A stretch of DNA of 64,000 nt from Unio delphinus (taxonomy: Eukaryota > Mollusca > Bivalvia > Unionida > Unionidae), in the NCBI GenBank assembly GCA_029339505.1, contig JAQISU010000233.1, forward strand, positions 6,721,001 through 6,785,000. Direction: 5' to 3'. The stretch's first letter is position 1. Each line of letters begins with the position of its first letter. The notes below the pieces were generated by a model. The model did no database searches. It was given only the letters and a program-made list of their open reading frames with translations, and was not told the origin of the DNA. Below are positions 1 to 8,400 of the stretch, piece after piece. Position numbers and translations under genes: made by a program.

Positions 1-284
1 GAGAAATATTACTGGTTTTCAATTTACCCTGATCGGAAAATAACGCAACGGTGTTCTCGATTGCGTTTCGTTGTTTAACTAAAATATCATCCAATGACAC
101 ATCACTGGATTTCAATTTACCCTGTTTGTCTTGAAATACAACTATTTCATTAGGATCAACACTTGTTAAATTTAACGTCTCAGCGATTTCATCTTCAATT
201 ATTTTTTTTTATATCCTTGACAGAATCAGGTGGTGCAGTGCCATCGGGTTTGGGTTTCAAAGATCTCCCCCAAATATCAATCAT
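1..284 (-). pseudogene. 5' part of a viral structural-type gene, runs off the left edge, frameshifted
   Basis: The minus-strand ATG is at 284-282, one base after the protease stop codon at 288-286, so this is the next gene of the same transcription block. It starts MIDIWGRSLKPKPDG and stays open to a TGA at 197-195. Just before that stop is a run of nine T (202-210, A on the coding strand). Losing one base there would reopen a frame to base 1, in which a QGKLK-containing segment occurs twice (near 18-31 and 110-124 on the plus strand). A short proline-rich start followed by repeats suits a fibre- or attachment-like virion protein, but that is inference from position and repeats. The break could be a real lesion or a homopolymer sequencing error. 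Confidence 0.5.
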
Positions 285-285
285 G

Positions 286-789
286 TTATTGTAAAACTCT
301 TTCTCTCTCTAAAAAGCGATTGCTAGTGTATTCATTCACGACAACATGTGGTGGTTTTCCGCTTGGGTTACTCAAGGAGTTAGAAATAGCGTCAAGGACA
401 TTTAATACTTCGCTGCCACATATTGGTGGGTCATTCATTTGTTGTGTTGGTAGCGTAGAATACCAAGTCTTCATTGGAAGGGTTTTTATATACCGCATAA
501 ACTCTTTTGGTGGGGCTAATCCATATGAATCGAAATAAACAATCCCACGTGGATCAATAGCGTATGCAACCCAGTGAGTACCAGGTCCGGTGCTGTTATC
601 GAGATTAATAATACCTGTTTCAGTTTTGTTTGGTTGATGTGATAATTGATCTTTCATAAAAACACCTCTGAAATTTTTAATCACTAGTTTTTTAGCCGCA
701 TCCATTAAATCAAAATTGGACATGGGAACCATAGGTTCCTCAATTAATAAATCGTTCCTGGTAGTCTTAGACCCTTTCCGCTGTACCAC
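286..789 (-). CDS. Adenain-like viral maturation cysteine protease
   Basis: The product is 167 residues. Adenovirus-type maturation proteases of adintoviruses and Polintons cleave capsid precursor proteins during virion assembly. The family layout is visible: His72 in GTHWVAY, Asp87 in YFDSYG, glutamines at 116-117 and Cys124 in ICGSEV, in the order His-Asp-Gln-Cys. The first ATG (789) overlaps the upstream gene's stop at 744 by 46 bases. Met20 (732) or Met23 (723), which begins MSNFDLMDAAKK, would remove the overlap and fits better as the true start. The frame is intact. Its neighbours are a pX-like protein upstream and a probable fibre-like protein 1 base downstream. Confidence 0.85.
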   Translation of the reverse strand: MVQRKGSKTTRNDLLIEEPMVPMSNFDLMDAAKKLVIKNFRGVFMKDQLSHQPNKTETGIINLDNSTGPGTHWVAYAIDPRGIVYFDSYGLAPPKEFMRYIKTLPMKTWYSTLPTQQMNDPPICGSEVLNVLDAISNSLSNPSGKPPHVVVNEYTSNRFLERERVLQ

Positions 790-1223
790 GAATACGGGGT
801 TCCTGGTAGTCTTAGACCCAATCCGTGAACGGATCGTCCCTTTTTTTTATATCCTTTCCCAGTTGCCTTCTTTAGTGCCATTCCTGCTGCAGTACCAACG
901 GCTCCTAACGCTGCCACTTTAGCCACCGCTGGGGCTGCTGCTGCAATCAATGCTGGAATCGCAGCTAACAACGGAAATATACCGCCTGTTTTAATCATAT
1001 TTTTGATAGCAGCTGCAGAGAGAGTAATCTGAACACCTTTTTTGGCTGCAAGTGCATCATTGAAATGTTTTATTTGACGAGTTGTCAGCGATAGTTTATT
1101 TGCACCACCAGTCATTTGGTTGGGTTTCAACGTGATTGTGGTTCCACATTTTTTAGCTGATTCCGATTGCAATTTTTTTAATTGACCGGGAGTTAACGCA
1201 ACACTAATAACACTATATGACAT
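744..1223 (-). CDS. Hydrophobic pX-like virion protein of adintovirus/Polinton type
   Basis: The product is 159 residues. The N-terminal half holds three copies of a leucine/glutamine motif (about residues 8-25, 44-61 and 67-78), each ending in lysines. Residues 81-117 form a long Ala/Leu/Gly hydrophobic stretch, followed by a Lys/Gly-rich basic segment. The tail repeats GLRLPGT at about 136-142 and 151-157, matching a roughly 21-bp direct DNA repeat (754-774 and 799-819) with a 45-bp period. Small proteins with a hydrophobic stretch and a basic tail accompany capsid genes in adintoviruses and are compared with adenovirus pX or membrane-active virion proteins. The assignment rests on composition and on its place between protease and capsid. 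The frame is intact. Confidence 0.6.
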   Translation of the reverse strand: MSYSVISVALTPGQLKKLQSESAKKCGTTITLKPNQMTGGANKLSLTTRQIKHFNDALAAKKGVQITLSAAAIKNMIKTGGIFPLLAAIPALIAAAAPAVAKVAALGAVGTAAGMALKKATGKGYKKKGRSVHGLGLRLPGTPYSWYSGKGLRLPGTIY

Positions 1224-1241
1224 TATACATAATTGATTGAT

Positions 1242-1250
1242 TCTAAATCG
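1242..1250 (-). promoter_or_regulatory. CGATTTAGA box upstream of the pX-like gene
   Basis: The minus-strand sequence CGATTTAGA lies about 19 bases before the ATG at 1223. The same nonamer lies at 2699-2707, about 20 bases before the capsid ATG at 2679. Equal spacing in front of two adjacent virion genes suggests a promoter element; role inferred. Confidence 0.35.
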
Positions 1251-1263
1251 TTTACAATTTCAA

Positions 1264-2679
1264 TTACATGTTTTCCACTGGGGCATCTACCACTCTCATT
1301 CTTCCACCAACACCTTCAAGTAGCATTGATTTATCACTGAGAATGACAGCAACCGCTCTATAATTAGCAATAGCACCACGAGTCACATTAGCTCTAAAGT
1401 GTATATCAACGACGGACTGTCTTGTTAAATCGAGATGTTCCAGTGAGAAGTAATAGATCGGATACAGATTTTTAAAATCATATTGTGATATTTGCAAACC
1501 AGTATCGACATTTTGATCACGTGCCATAAATGACAACAGACGATGATACACGCGCGCAATATGATTTTCTGTGTAATTAAGTTGTATATCCTCGGATGGT
1601 TCCTGTTGGCCGTTTATTCTCAGTGAGACGTCTTTCACACCTAACTGATCAAATATCATATGGCTGGAGAGTTGATTGCCAACTCGTGTGTTATCCTGTA
1701 ACGCAATAAATATATGACGTGGCGCAGCAACACCTTGTTTTGATGCTAGATTCCACGTGAATAACCCGTTCAGATTTGATTGCTTCACATCTGTACTCAC
1801 GGTTAGCCAACTCAACAACGACTTTCCTCCTTGGTCCATAAATGATAGTAATCGTTCTTCTGCGGTGATTGCTGGAGTCAACGCTGGCATCCACAATGAT
1901 ATTTTTGTTAAATTGACTTTACCGGCATCAGCATTTGGATTTGCAACATCTGCTGGAATCCTCCAGATTGCGTCACTATCATCACTCTTTCGTACAAGCG
2001 ATACTGTATGCTTCGCCCCATAAATAACTTTTCGGACGTTTCTACAGAATCCAAATATGTGATGCAGTGGAATCGCGCATGAAAATGATTTACGCGCTCC
2101 TTGCAACATTGAAATACGTGTTGCAGCCCCTAGATTGAAATTAACATCGTTGTTTATAATCATATCTTCGATACCAGCAGGAGCAGGGTTAGCAGCACGA
2201 TCATTTGGTCGTCTTACAACGAATTGTTTTCCTCCAGTGGTATTTGTAGCATCTTTTGCAAACATCATAGAAGGTCCTGCTGATCTTGTATAATCATCGG
2301 AATATCTCGCTAACCCGATTATTGTTGTAGCCACATCAACATCGCGATCTATCGACTCGATTTCTTTTCCATCAATGAGATATTTTGCACTCTCAAATAA
2401 CGCCATGATACCATTATTGACAAAACCGACTTGAGTACCAGCTGGAAACGGTGCTGGTACAGCAGTAGTATCAGCAGCTGTTACAAGTTCTCCTTCTACT
2501 TCAATAAACGCTTCACAGGGCAAAAAGTATTTACTGGTATCATGGACTTGAAGTTCAATTCTTGCTCGACTATTTGAGTCTATGGCATGATAGGCGTAAT
2601 ATTGATAATCGCGTACAGAATCATCCTTGCCAACTGGGGCGTCTATATCAAACGCTGGATCATGTGACTTTTTGAACAT
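1264..2679 (-). CDS. Double-jelly-roll major capsid protein
   Basis: The product is 471 residues, ATG at 2679, with an intact frame. It reads as a beta-rich protein of the double-jelly-roll capsid class that builds the icosahedral shell in Polintons, adintoviruses and related elements. Visible hallmarks are RIELQVHDTSKYFLPCEAFI near residue 40, then NNGIMALFESAKYLIDGKEI near 88-107, a conserved-looking segment in invertebrate DJR proteins. The C-terminal half has alternating hydrophobic strands, with YYFSLEHLDLTRQS near 410. It sits between a basic minor protein and the pX-like protein, as expected for a virion module. A box CGATTTAGA lies 19-20 bases upstream of its start and also upstream of the next gene. 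Confidence 0.8.
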   Translation of the reverse strand: MFKKSHDPAFDIDAPVGKDDSVRDYQYYAYHAIDSNSRARIELQVHDTSKYFLPCEAFIEVEGELVTAADTTAVPAPFPAGTQVGFVNNGIMALFESAKYLIDGKEIESIDRDVDVATTIIGLARYSDDYTRSAGPSMMFAKDATNTTGGKQFVVRRPNDRAANPAPAGIEDMIINNDVNFNLGAATRISMLQGARKSFSCAIPLHHIFGFCRNVRKVIYGAKHTVSLVRKSDDSDAIWRIPADVANPNADAGKVNLTKISLWMPALTPAITAEERLLSFMDQGGKSLLSWLTVSTDVKQSNLNGLFTWNLASKQGVAAPRHIFIALQDNTRVGNQLSSHMIFDQLGVKDVSLRINGQQEPSEDIQLNYTENHIARVYHRLLSFMARDQNVDTGLQISQYDFKNLYPIYYFSLEHLDLTRQSVVDIHFRANVTRGAIANYRAVAVILSDKSMLLEGVGGRMRVVDAPVENM

Positions 2680-2698
2680 TTTATTCTATTTATCAGAG

Positions 2699-2707
2699 TC
2701 TAAATCG
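2699..2707 (-). promoter_or_regulatory. CGATTTAGA box upstream of the capsid gene
   Basis: Identical to the box at 1242-1250 and at nearly the same distance (about 20 bases) from the capsid start codon. Confidence 0.35.
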
Positions 2708-2720
2708 CGATTTTCCATTT

Positions 2721-3167
2721 TCATCGTCGTAGTTTTTTAAAGCCACTTCCTGCTATCATATTTGCAATATTGCTTTGGTCGGGGGTTAAAGCCATCGACG
2801 CTAATTTTTCGTCTACTGCGTTATTTATAATTCTACTAACACTTGCAGGCATCTCTGCTGTAGATGGTAACGGTTTCTTTTTTCGTAAATCAATTCGTGA
2901 TTTCACTAATGATGTTAATTTATTCTTCGCAGTTGAAAATGCTTTTCCAGCAAGATCTCCAACAGCACCAATACCCTTATCACGAATAACTTCAATTGCT
3001 TTCATTCCTAGTTGTTTAGCTAACGGCATCACTTTTGGAGCCATTCTCGTAAATAACCCTGCAATGGTATTGCCTAAACCATCTCCGTAGTATGCTCTAT
3101 AAACCGGAAACCGTGAATTAACTACATAGACGGGGGTTGGTTTATCATGATTGTAGTGTATGATCAT
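2721..3167 (-). CDS. Basic minor virion or core protein (pVI/pX-like candidate)
   Basis: The product is 148 residues with an intact frame. A short N-terminal segment leads into YYGDGLGNTIAGLF (about residues 26-39) and an amphipathic stretch of Met, Pro, Leu and Lys, then a basic central part and an FKKLRR end. A Gly-rich YGxGLG start followed by amphipathic helix is common in minor virion proteins next to Polinton and adintovirus capsid genes; function is inferred from this. A 33-bp leader ending at the ATG is shared with the gene starting at 4166 with one mismatch, so the two are probably expressed together. It lies 41 bases upstream of the capsid start. Confidence 0.55.
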   Translation of the reverse strand: MIIHYNHDKPTPVYVVNSRFPVYRAYYGDGLGNTIAGLFTRMAPKVMPLAKQLGMKAIEVIRDKGIGAVGDLAGKAFSTAKNKLTSLVKSRIDLRKKKPLPSTAEMPASVSRIINNAVDEKLASMALTPDQSNIANMIAGSGFKKLRR

Positions 3168-3226
3168 TATTTGAAATCAGAAACCATTTTTCAATTGGAA
3201 ACGCTAGCGTTTTTATTCAATCCCGG
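3165..3226 (-). promoter_or_regulatory. Duplicated upstream leader, copy 1
   Basis: Bases 3165-3197 match 4164-4196 with one mismatch over 33 bases, and weaker similarity (ending TTCAATCCCG) continues to about 3225 and 4216. On the minus strand both copies end exactly at the ATG of a structural gene (TGATTTCAAATAATG). A shared sequence placed this way is best read as a common promoter or leader; role inferred. Confidence 0.5.
3197..3212. repeat. Palindrome GGAAACGCTAGCGTTT, copy 1
   Basis: The 14-base perfect palindrome AAACGCTAGCGTTT lies in the leader between two structural genes. Sixteen identical bases (17 with the preceding T) recur at 8208-8223 inside the helicase coding region. Confidence 0.6.
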
Positions 3227-3229
3227 TGA

Positions 3230-3619
3230 TTAATCACTGTGATAATCCTCTACTAACTCGTCAATGAAATCTCGATATGTGCTGATATCCATGATACCGC
3301 CGGCAAATAACCGTCCACAGATATCAGCTGCTTCATAAATTATTTCCGGTGAGTTATTTCCAGCTCGGAAACCTCCTACAAGAACTTCTAATCGTGATAT
3401 ATCATTGATAACACTACCAGGACATGAAATCCTTGGATTCTCACTGGAATCTTGCAATCCGCTTCCGCTATAACCCATTGCTACATCCATTTTTTCCATT
3501 TCGTCTAAATCGTCTTTTTGTAAATAATCAAGAGAATCATCATCATCATGTGGTAGTTGTTTTTTAGGTGAAAAAGATATTTTCTTTGCAGGTTGCTGTC
3601 GCCTTCCTCGCAATTTCAT
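3230..3619 (-). CDS. Acidic protein of unknown function in the viral structural block
   Basis: The product is 129 residues. The first 20 are basic (KLRGRRQQPAKK), followed by an acidic segment with four consecutive Asp, then a mixed helical C-terminus ending in DELVEDYHSD. I do not recognise the family. The start at 3619 lies inside the end of the upstream gene (3564-4166), a 56-base overlap in another frame. Such overlap and the intact frame are compatible with a compact viral gene order. It could be a scaffold or DNA-binding accessory protein, but nothing in the sequence proves that. Confidence 0.5.
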   Translation of the reverse strand: MKLRGRRQQPAKKISFSPKKQLPHDDDDSLDYLQKDDLDEMEKMDVAMGYSGSGLQDSSENPRISCPGSVINDISRLEVLVGGFRAGNNSPEIIYEAADICGRLFAGGIMDISTYRDFIDELVEDYHSD

Positions 3620-4166
3620 ACACTATATCCATCGCATTTCTATATTGATTATATGATGCACTCTTCTTATTAATTCTACCTGTTTTCTCAGTTTTGATTT
3701 TGTAGAATATATCAGCCCAATGATCTAAATTTCTAACAAACTTATGATATTCTGGTTTCAACATATTTTTCCTGTTTTCATAAGTCGTAACAACAAGCTC
3801 AGGAATTCCTGTTGAATCAGTCTTATTAATCGCTGCTAAACCCGCCTCGTTAAATATCACGCGTAAATCATCTACTATTTCTTTTGATTCCATTTGTTTT
3901 GTTTGTTCAGTTTTCGCTGCTATTTTTTCGAGTTCACCAATAACAGATTTTCCCGTCTCGGGAACATCTCCCAGTATAGCACGCTCTATCCCTTTCGTTG
4001 CTGTGGTTACTGGTTTAAACAATTCTTCGGATCCCATAGCAAAATCAGTCTGAAGACTCTGTCGTTGTTGTAGTTTATTCCGTACAGAGTCACGAATTGG
4101 TACAAATCTCCTGATTGCATCCAGGCGTTCACGAGCCAATCGGGTTGTTAATGCTTCATTGACCAT
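3564..4166 (-). CDS. Helical protein of unknown function, probably virion-associated
   Basis: The product is 200 residues with an intact frame, rich in Lys, Glu, Arg and Leu, and predicted mainly helical by eye. The N-terminal third contains IRRFVPIRDSVRNKLQQRQ (about 19-37), followed by FKPVTTATKGIE. Long helical proteins of about this kind, often with FKP followed by a Lys/Glu-rich segment, recur beside capsid genes in invertebrate adintovirus-like elements, but I cannot name a function. The start at 4166 carries the same leader as the gene starting at 3167. Its end overlaps the 129-residue gene by 56 bases. Confidence 0.6.
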   Translation of the reverse strand: MVNEALTTRLARERLDAIRRFVPIRDSVRNKLQQRQSLQTDFAMGSEELFKPVTTATKGIERAILGDVPETGKSVIGELEKIAAKTEQTKQMESKEIVDDLRVIFNEAGLAAINKTDSTGIPELVVTTYENRKNMLKPEYHKFVRNLDHWADIFYKIKTEKTGRINKKSASYNQYRNAMDIVYEIARKATATCKENIFFT

Positions 4167-4217
4167 TATTTGAAATCAGAAACAATTTTTCAATTGCAAA
4201 ACAATTTTTCAATCCCG
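4164..4217 (-). promoter_or_regulatory. Duplicated upstream leader, copy 2
   Basis: Second copy of the leader found at 3165-3226, placed immediately before the ATG at 4166. It contains ATTTTTCAATTG and a second AATTTTTCAATCCCG, so the core is partly repeated within this copy. Confidence 0.5.
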
Positions 4218-4470
4218 ACCTAACACCATCGGATGGTCATGGAAGTGTTATTTCATCCTATCAATGATGGGGAAAGTATCATAATTGTATAAAAAATAAA
4301 TAATACTGATAGTTTCCCCACTTTGAATTTTTTAGTGTATTTGATACCGGACCAACCAGCCATCAATTTTTTATTCACTGATTTCAACAGTTTTAATCAA
4401 AAAATGCTAAAAAAAATTAAAATCTCTATGAGGGACGGTCACAATCAAATAATGATAAATGGTTGGTCAA
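4218..4470. other. Intergenic region of the viral element with inverted repeats
   Basis: There is no gene in this gap. Arms at 4269-4281 (GGGGAAAGTATCA) and 4307-4319 (TGATAGTTTCCCC) pair with one mismatch around a 25-base AT-rich loop. A second pair, GACCAACCA at 4350-4358 and TGGTTGGTC at 4460-4468, brackets the rest. They could act as a terminator or processing signal between two gene groups; function not shown. Confidence 0.45.
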
Positions 4471-4872
4471 TCAAAATTGTTCATTTTCTTGAATTAACGC
4501 CCGTAGGTTTCTAACTTTAGAATTAACCTCCTTTTTCAATTCGTATTCGTACCCCAATTCCTTTCGTATTCGTTCTACGATGGTATACAACGGAGCGAAC
4601 ACACTTACGTCACTGGAAAATGCGAGAGAGTCCTTAATAGAATTCTGAATTCTTTTGATGAGCGCATACTTCTTTGGTAGCATATATTTATTGTTGTTAA
4701 CTCCGTATTCTATATCCTGAAAATCAGACATGATTTGATCAGGATTTAACCCATCTGATAGTTCAATATCCCAACTTTTCAATTTTGAAATCTCGGATAA
4801 AATGCTATTCATGTTTTCAGAATTCATTATTCTATAACAATTGTATATTTCTAAATGAAAAATATGACGCAT
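4471..4872 (-). CDS. Small helical protein of unknown function
   Basis: The product is 133 residues with an intact frame. The start codon at 4872 shares one base with the stop of the HNH gene (TAATG), suggesting co-transcription or reinitiation. Two further methionines (near residues 16 and 21) are alternative starts, and the first 15 residues look less protein-like than the rest. The body is Ile/Leu/Lys/Glu-rich and likely helical, with YTIVERIRKELGYEYELKK near the end. Not recognised. Confidence 0.5.
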   Translation of the reverse strand: MRHIFHLEIYNCYRIMNSENMNSILSEISKLKSWDIELSDGLNPDQIMSDFQDIEYGVNNNKYMLPKKYALIKRIQNSIKDSLAFSSDVSVFAPLYTIVERIRKELGYEYELKKEVNSKVRNLRALIQENEQF

Positions 4873-5363
4873 TAGACATAACTAAATTGAATTTTTTGTC
4901 CCGTCCTTTTTGAAATAGCCGATCGACAAACCCCCTCTGCAACGAATCGTACTGAGGCTCTACAAATATTGAAATACTTGCCGGCTTCATATATTGATTT
5001 AAATATTTTTTCTTCGTTAGTTGTTGTATTCAAAGATTTTACTGGTTTCACTTTTTTTGAACAAATGCCAGTCCTTCCTCGTTTGGAATTCTCACTCTGT
5101 GTGATTGCTTGCAGATTTGATAAAGAATTGTTCCTTGGATTAGAATCCTTGTGATCGATAACAAAACCATTTTTGATCAATCCATTGAAACATTCAAATA
5201 CGAAACGATGATTGTAATATTTCTTCTTTCCAACAGTAAAGAACAAATACCCCATACCATTATCCCACCCAACTGGGTTCTTCAGTCTACAGTGTCTTAC
5301 AACACCATCACTGGATGCTTCATAATTTGTACTCACTGGGTGTGGTCTGAATTCCTGGTTCAT
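4872..5363 (-). CDS. HNH homing-type endonuclease with NUMOD DNA-binding segments
   Basis: The product is 163 residues with an intact frame. The N-terminus resembles a NUMOD4-type segment (YEASSDGVVRH near 14-24). The HNH_3-type core follows: NHRFVFECFNG (51-61), VIDHKDSNPRNNSLSNLQAIT (68-88) with His52, Asp70-His71 and Asn83 as likely metal or catalytic positions. Residues about 107-145 (PVKSLNTTTNEEKIFKSIYEAGKYF onward) resemble NUMOD1, a helix-turn-helix specificity segment. Such enzymes nick or cut DNA and often behave as selfish genes in phage and large viruses. Here it is a free-standing gene heading the structural block, divergent from the polymerase gene 96 bases away. It could drive its own spread or help replication; neither is shown. 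Confidence 0.85.
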   Translation of the reverse strand: MNQEFRPHPVSTNYEASSDGVVRHCRLKNPVGWDNGMGYLFFTVGKKKYYNHRFVFECFNGLIKNGFVIDHKDSNPRNNSLSNLQAITQSENSKRGRTGICSKKVKPVKSLNTTTNEEKIFKSIYEAGKYFNICRASVRFVAEGVCRSAISKRTGQKIQFSYV

Positions 5364-5459
5364 TAGTATACTCTACTATTTGTCTAATTCATTGACTGAT
5401 CCATTGCAGTGATTCATTATACATAAACCTTTCATTTAGACACTTGTTTTTAGTATAGC
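5364..5459. promoter_or_regulatory. Divergent intergenic promoter region
   Basis: These 96 AT-rich bases separate the start codons of the minus-strand HNH gene and the plus-strand polymerase gene, so they must hold the promoters for both. I see no clear TATA box or palindrome. Confidence 0.4.
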
Positions 5460-8400
5460 ATGAAGGAGTTCAAGAGATTGCCTTCGAAAAATGCTGAATT
5501 CAATGCTGATAAGGAGTTTAAGAGATTATTAAAAATCAATCCTAGATTTAATCTCGATAGACCCAAAAAACGTCCAAGAGACGGAAACATGAAGGAGTTT
5601 AAGAGATTATTAAAAATCAATCCTAAATTTAATCTCGATAAACCAAAAAGACGTAACAAACGTCCAAGAGACGGAAACATGAAAGAGTTTAAGAGATTAT
5701 TGAAAATCAATCCTAAATTTAATCTCGATAAACCAAAAAGACGTAACAAACGTCCAAGAGACGGAAACATGAAAGAGTTTAAGAGATTATTGAAAATCAA
5801 TCCTAAATTTAATCTCGATAAACCAAAAAGACGTAACAAAATCAATCCTAGATTTAATCTCGATAAACCCAAAAAACGTCCAATAGACGGAAACATGAAA
5901 GAGTTTAAGAGATTATTGAAAATCAATCCTAGATTTAATCTCGATAAACCAAAAAAAACGTCCAAGAGAGATTACCCCTGGAAAGATGCTCAATTCAATC
6001 TCGATATATCTTCTAATACACCAAAGAATACAATTCTTGATAAAGCCATGATTAGTAAAATCAGAGACTGTTTTAATGAATTTAAGCGTGATGGGGCATC
6101 TTATTGTTGGTCAACATTTCGAATTGATGGTGTTGTTGATGCTACCATGAATGATGAAAAAGCAGCAGTGATAATTTCACGTGTTGGGGAAAAACGGCAT
6201 TTTTTCCGAATCAAATTCATTATCGAAGTCGATGGCAAATGGATTATTAAGGATAAATTTGAACCAATCCTCAAGAATAAAAAAGCTGTCATTGTGAGTA
6301 GAGATTCCAAACCAGGGATTCTAACCGGCATTGATAAACCATACTACGAAAGATCTTATCCCGTAACAGCAATGGTTTATGGGATATATCCGTTAAATGA
6401 TAAACCCGATATCGCAAAACTAGCTCCTATGAAATATTCGTCAGGGCTTAATTGTGTAGCAGAACGAATAATAGAACACTTCACAAATGCATCCCGAGGA
6501 AATAAACTAACTGATCTGCGACGTAGGAAAATAACCGAGTGGGAACTGACAGTGAAACAGCATGGTGCAAAGATTTCTGATATAGCTAAATTAGAAACAT
6601 CATTACGATTCCCAATAACCGTTATGACGATAACCGGAGAGGTTTTATACGAACCGAAATATAACAAAAATGGAGCACCAATACAGATTATTGATCATAA
6701 CAAACACGCGTGGACACCTGCGGTAACAATATTTCCACGAGAACGAACCGTGAAATATATCCCTAAGGAGTTCGTCGGGGATGTTTTCTATGAAGAGAAA
6801 TTATTTGATGCTATTCATGCGTTGTGTAAGGATGATCCTGTGTCAGTGTGGTTACTTAGAAGTGATGAAGAATTCGATCAATTTGTAAAACCAAATGGTG
6901 AATTATATCGCATTGAAGAATTAGATAACAGAATGAGAATAATCGCTAGTGATTTTTCACCGGAGAATTCCCATGAAAAACTACTCACGGATAGTTTTAC
7001 TATTCCATCAGTGGTAGCTCACTTCGCAAGAGAAAAAAACTCATGGCGTCCAACACGAAATGATTTTCTCGAGGATGTTAAATTGAGTTGCGTCGAATTT
7101 GGTCATGGAGGACTGTGGAATACGAAATACTCACGTGATGGTATGATTTCAATTGATATATCCGCGTGTTATCCCGGAAGTTTTCTCGGGTATGGGGAAT
7201 GCGCTGAGTACTTCAAACAATTTGGACACCCCACGCATGAAATGACTCGTGTTGCGATTAATGGACCATTGCCTGATTTTGATTTAACCGGATTCGCTCG
7301 TGTGATATCATTTGAATTAGCTACAGGGTTACATCCGTGTAGTTATGTTTGGCTCGGTAGACACCTATCTGAAAAACACTGGATGCCAATAGTGCTATTG
7401 AGATATATGATTGATTGTGGTATGCTAATATCGTTGATTGTTTCCGAGGCTATTATATGCTATCGAGCTCAGAAAGAAGTTTGGCTACCACAACCCAATC
7501 TAGATAGAATAATCAACGAACTACGAAAACAGTTTCCAGATTTCAGTGAAGAAGAAATCATAAATTGGTCTAAGAAGTTATTTGAAATTAAAAAAGAACA
7601 AGCAAAAGATCTCGGAAGAAGAATAATCGGTAAATTTACCCAGGGTGGACGATACGATAACGCAAAATATTCTTCGCGGTTGATCATAGATGTCGCTGAA
7701 TACGATTTTATTGTAGCGGATTTAATGAAACAGGGAAAACTTGTATCCCGTAAGGATGCTTTTCTATCCAATGGTGAGAAATTAGGTACGGTTGTTACCT
7801 ACTGTGATGGATATAATTCCCAGTACACACACTTAAGAAGTTCAATGTTAGCCTATGCATCTATTAATCTATTTTCGATGATAAATAGATTTCCTAATAC
7901 CGCGGTTAGAGTAGCCACTGATTCGATGTATATACACAATAAGTACAAATCAACTGTAGCGGCATTCACAGATCCCGAAGAAAATTGGGGGCGTTGGCGA
8001 TTTAAAAAGGAGATGCTACATGAGTATTGTGAATCCGCAGACGTTGCCATGGATGATAAATATATTTGTTGTAACCGTATTGAAATTCAATCAGAACTTT
8101 CTAATGCACCACCGGTATCTGATCCAGTATGTAGATACAAGACAGTTTATTTAAACGGTTGTGGTGGGTCAGGAAAGACAACTCGTGCAATTGAATTATT
8201 TCGTCGTGGAAACGCTAGCGTTTCTAACATGATTGTGCTAACACCGACTCATAGACTCGCCAGAGAGATGATACAACGAGGGGTAAATGCTTGCACTTAT
8301 CACAGCTTCTTTCGATGGAAAGGTGACAAATGGACTCCTGAGCGTATGGGTGATAAATTCATTCCTGAAATCATAATTTGGGATGAAATATGCACAGTGT

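Noticed and set aside
4323..4514. Small plus-strand gene between viral genes
   Set aside because: The frame is short, overlaps the end of a better minus-strand gene and covers inverted-repeat sequence.
5450..5965. Long antisense open frame opposite the polymerase N-terminus
   Set aside because: It is the mirror of the in-frame repeats (period a multiple of three) and lies wholly inside the polymerase gene.
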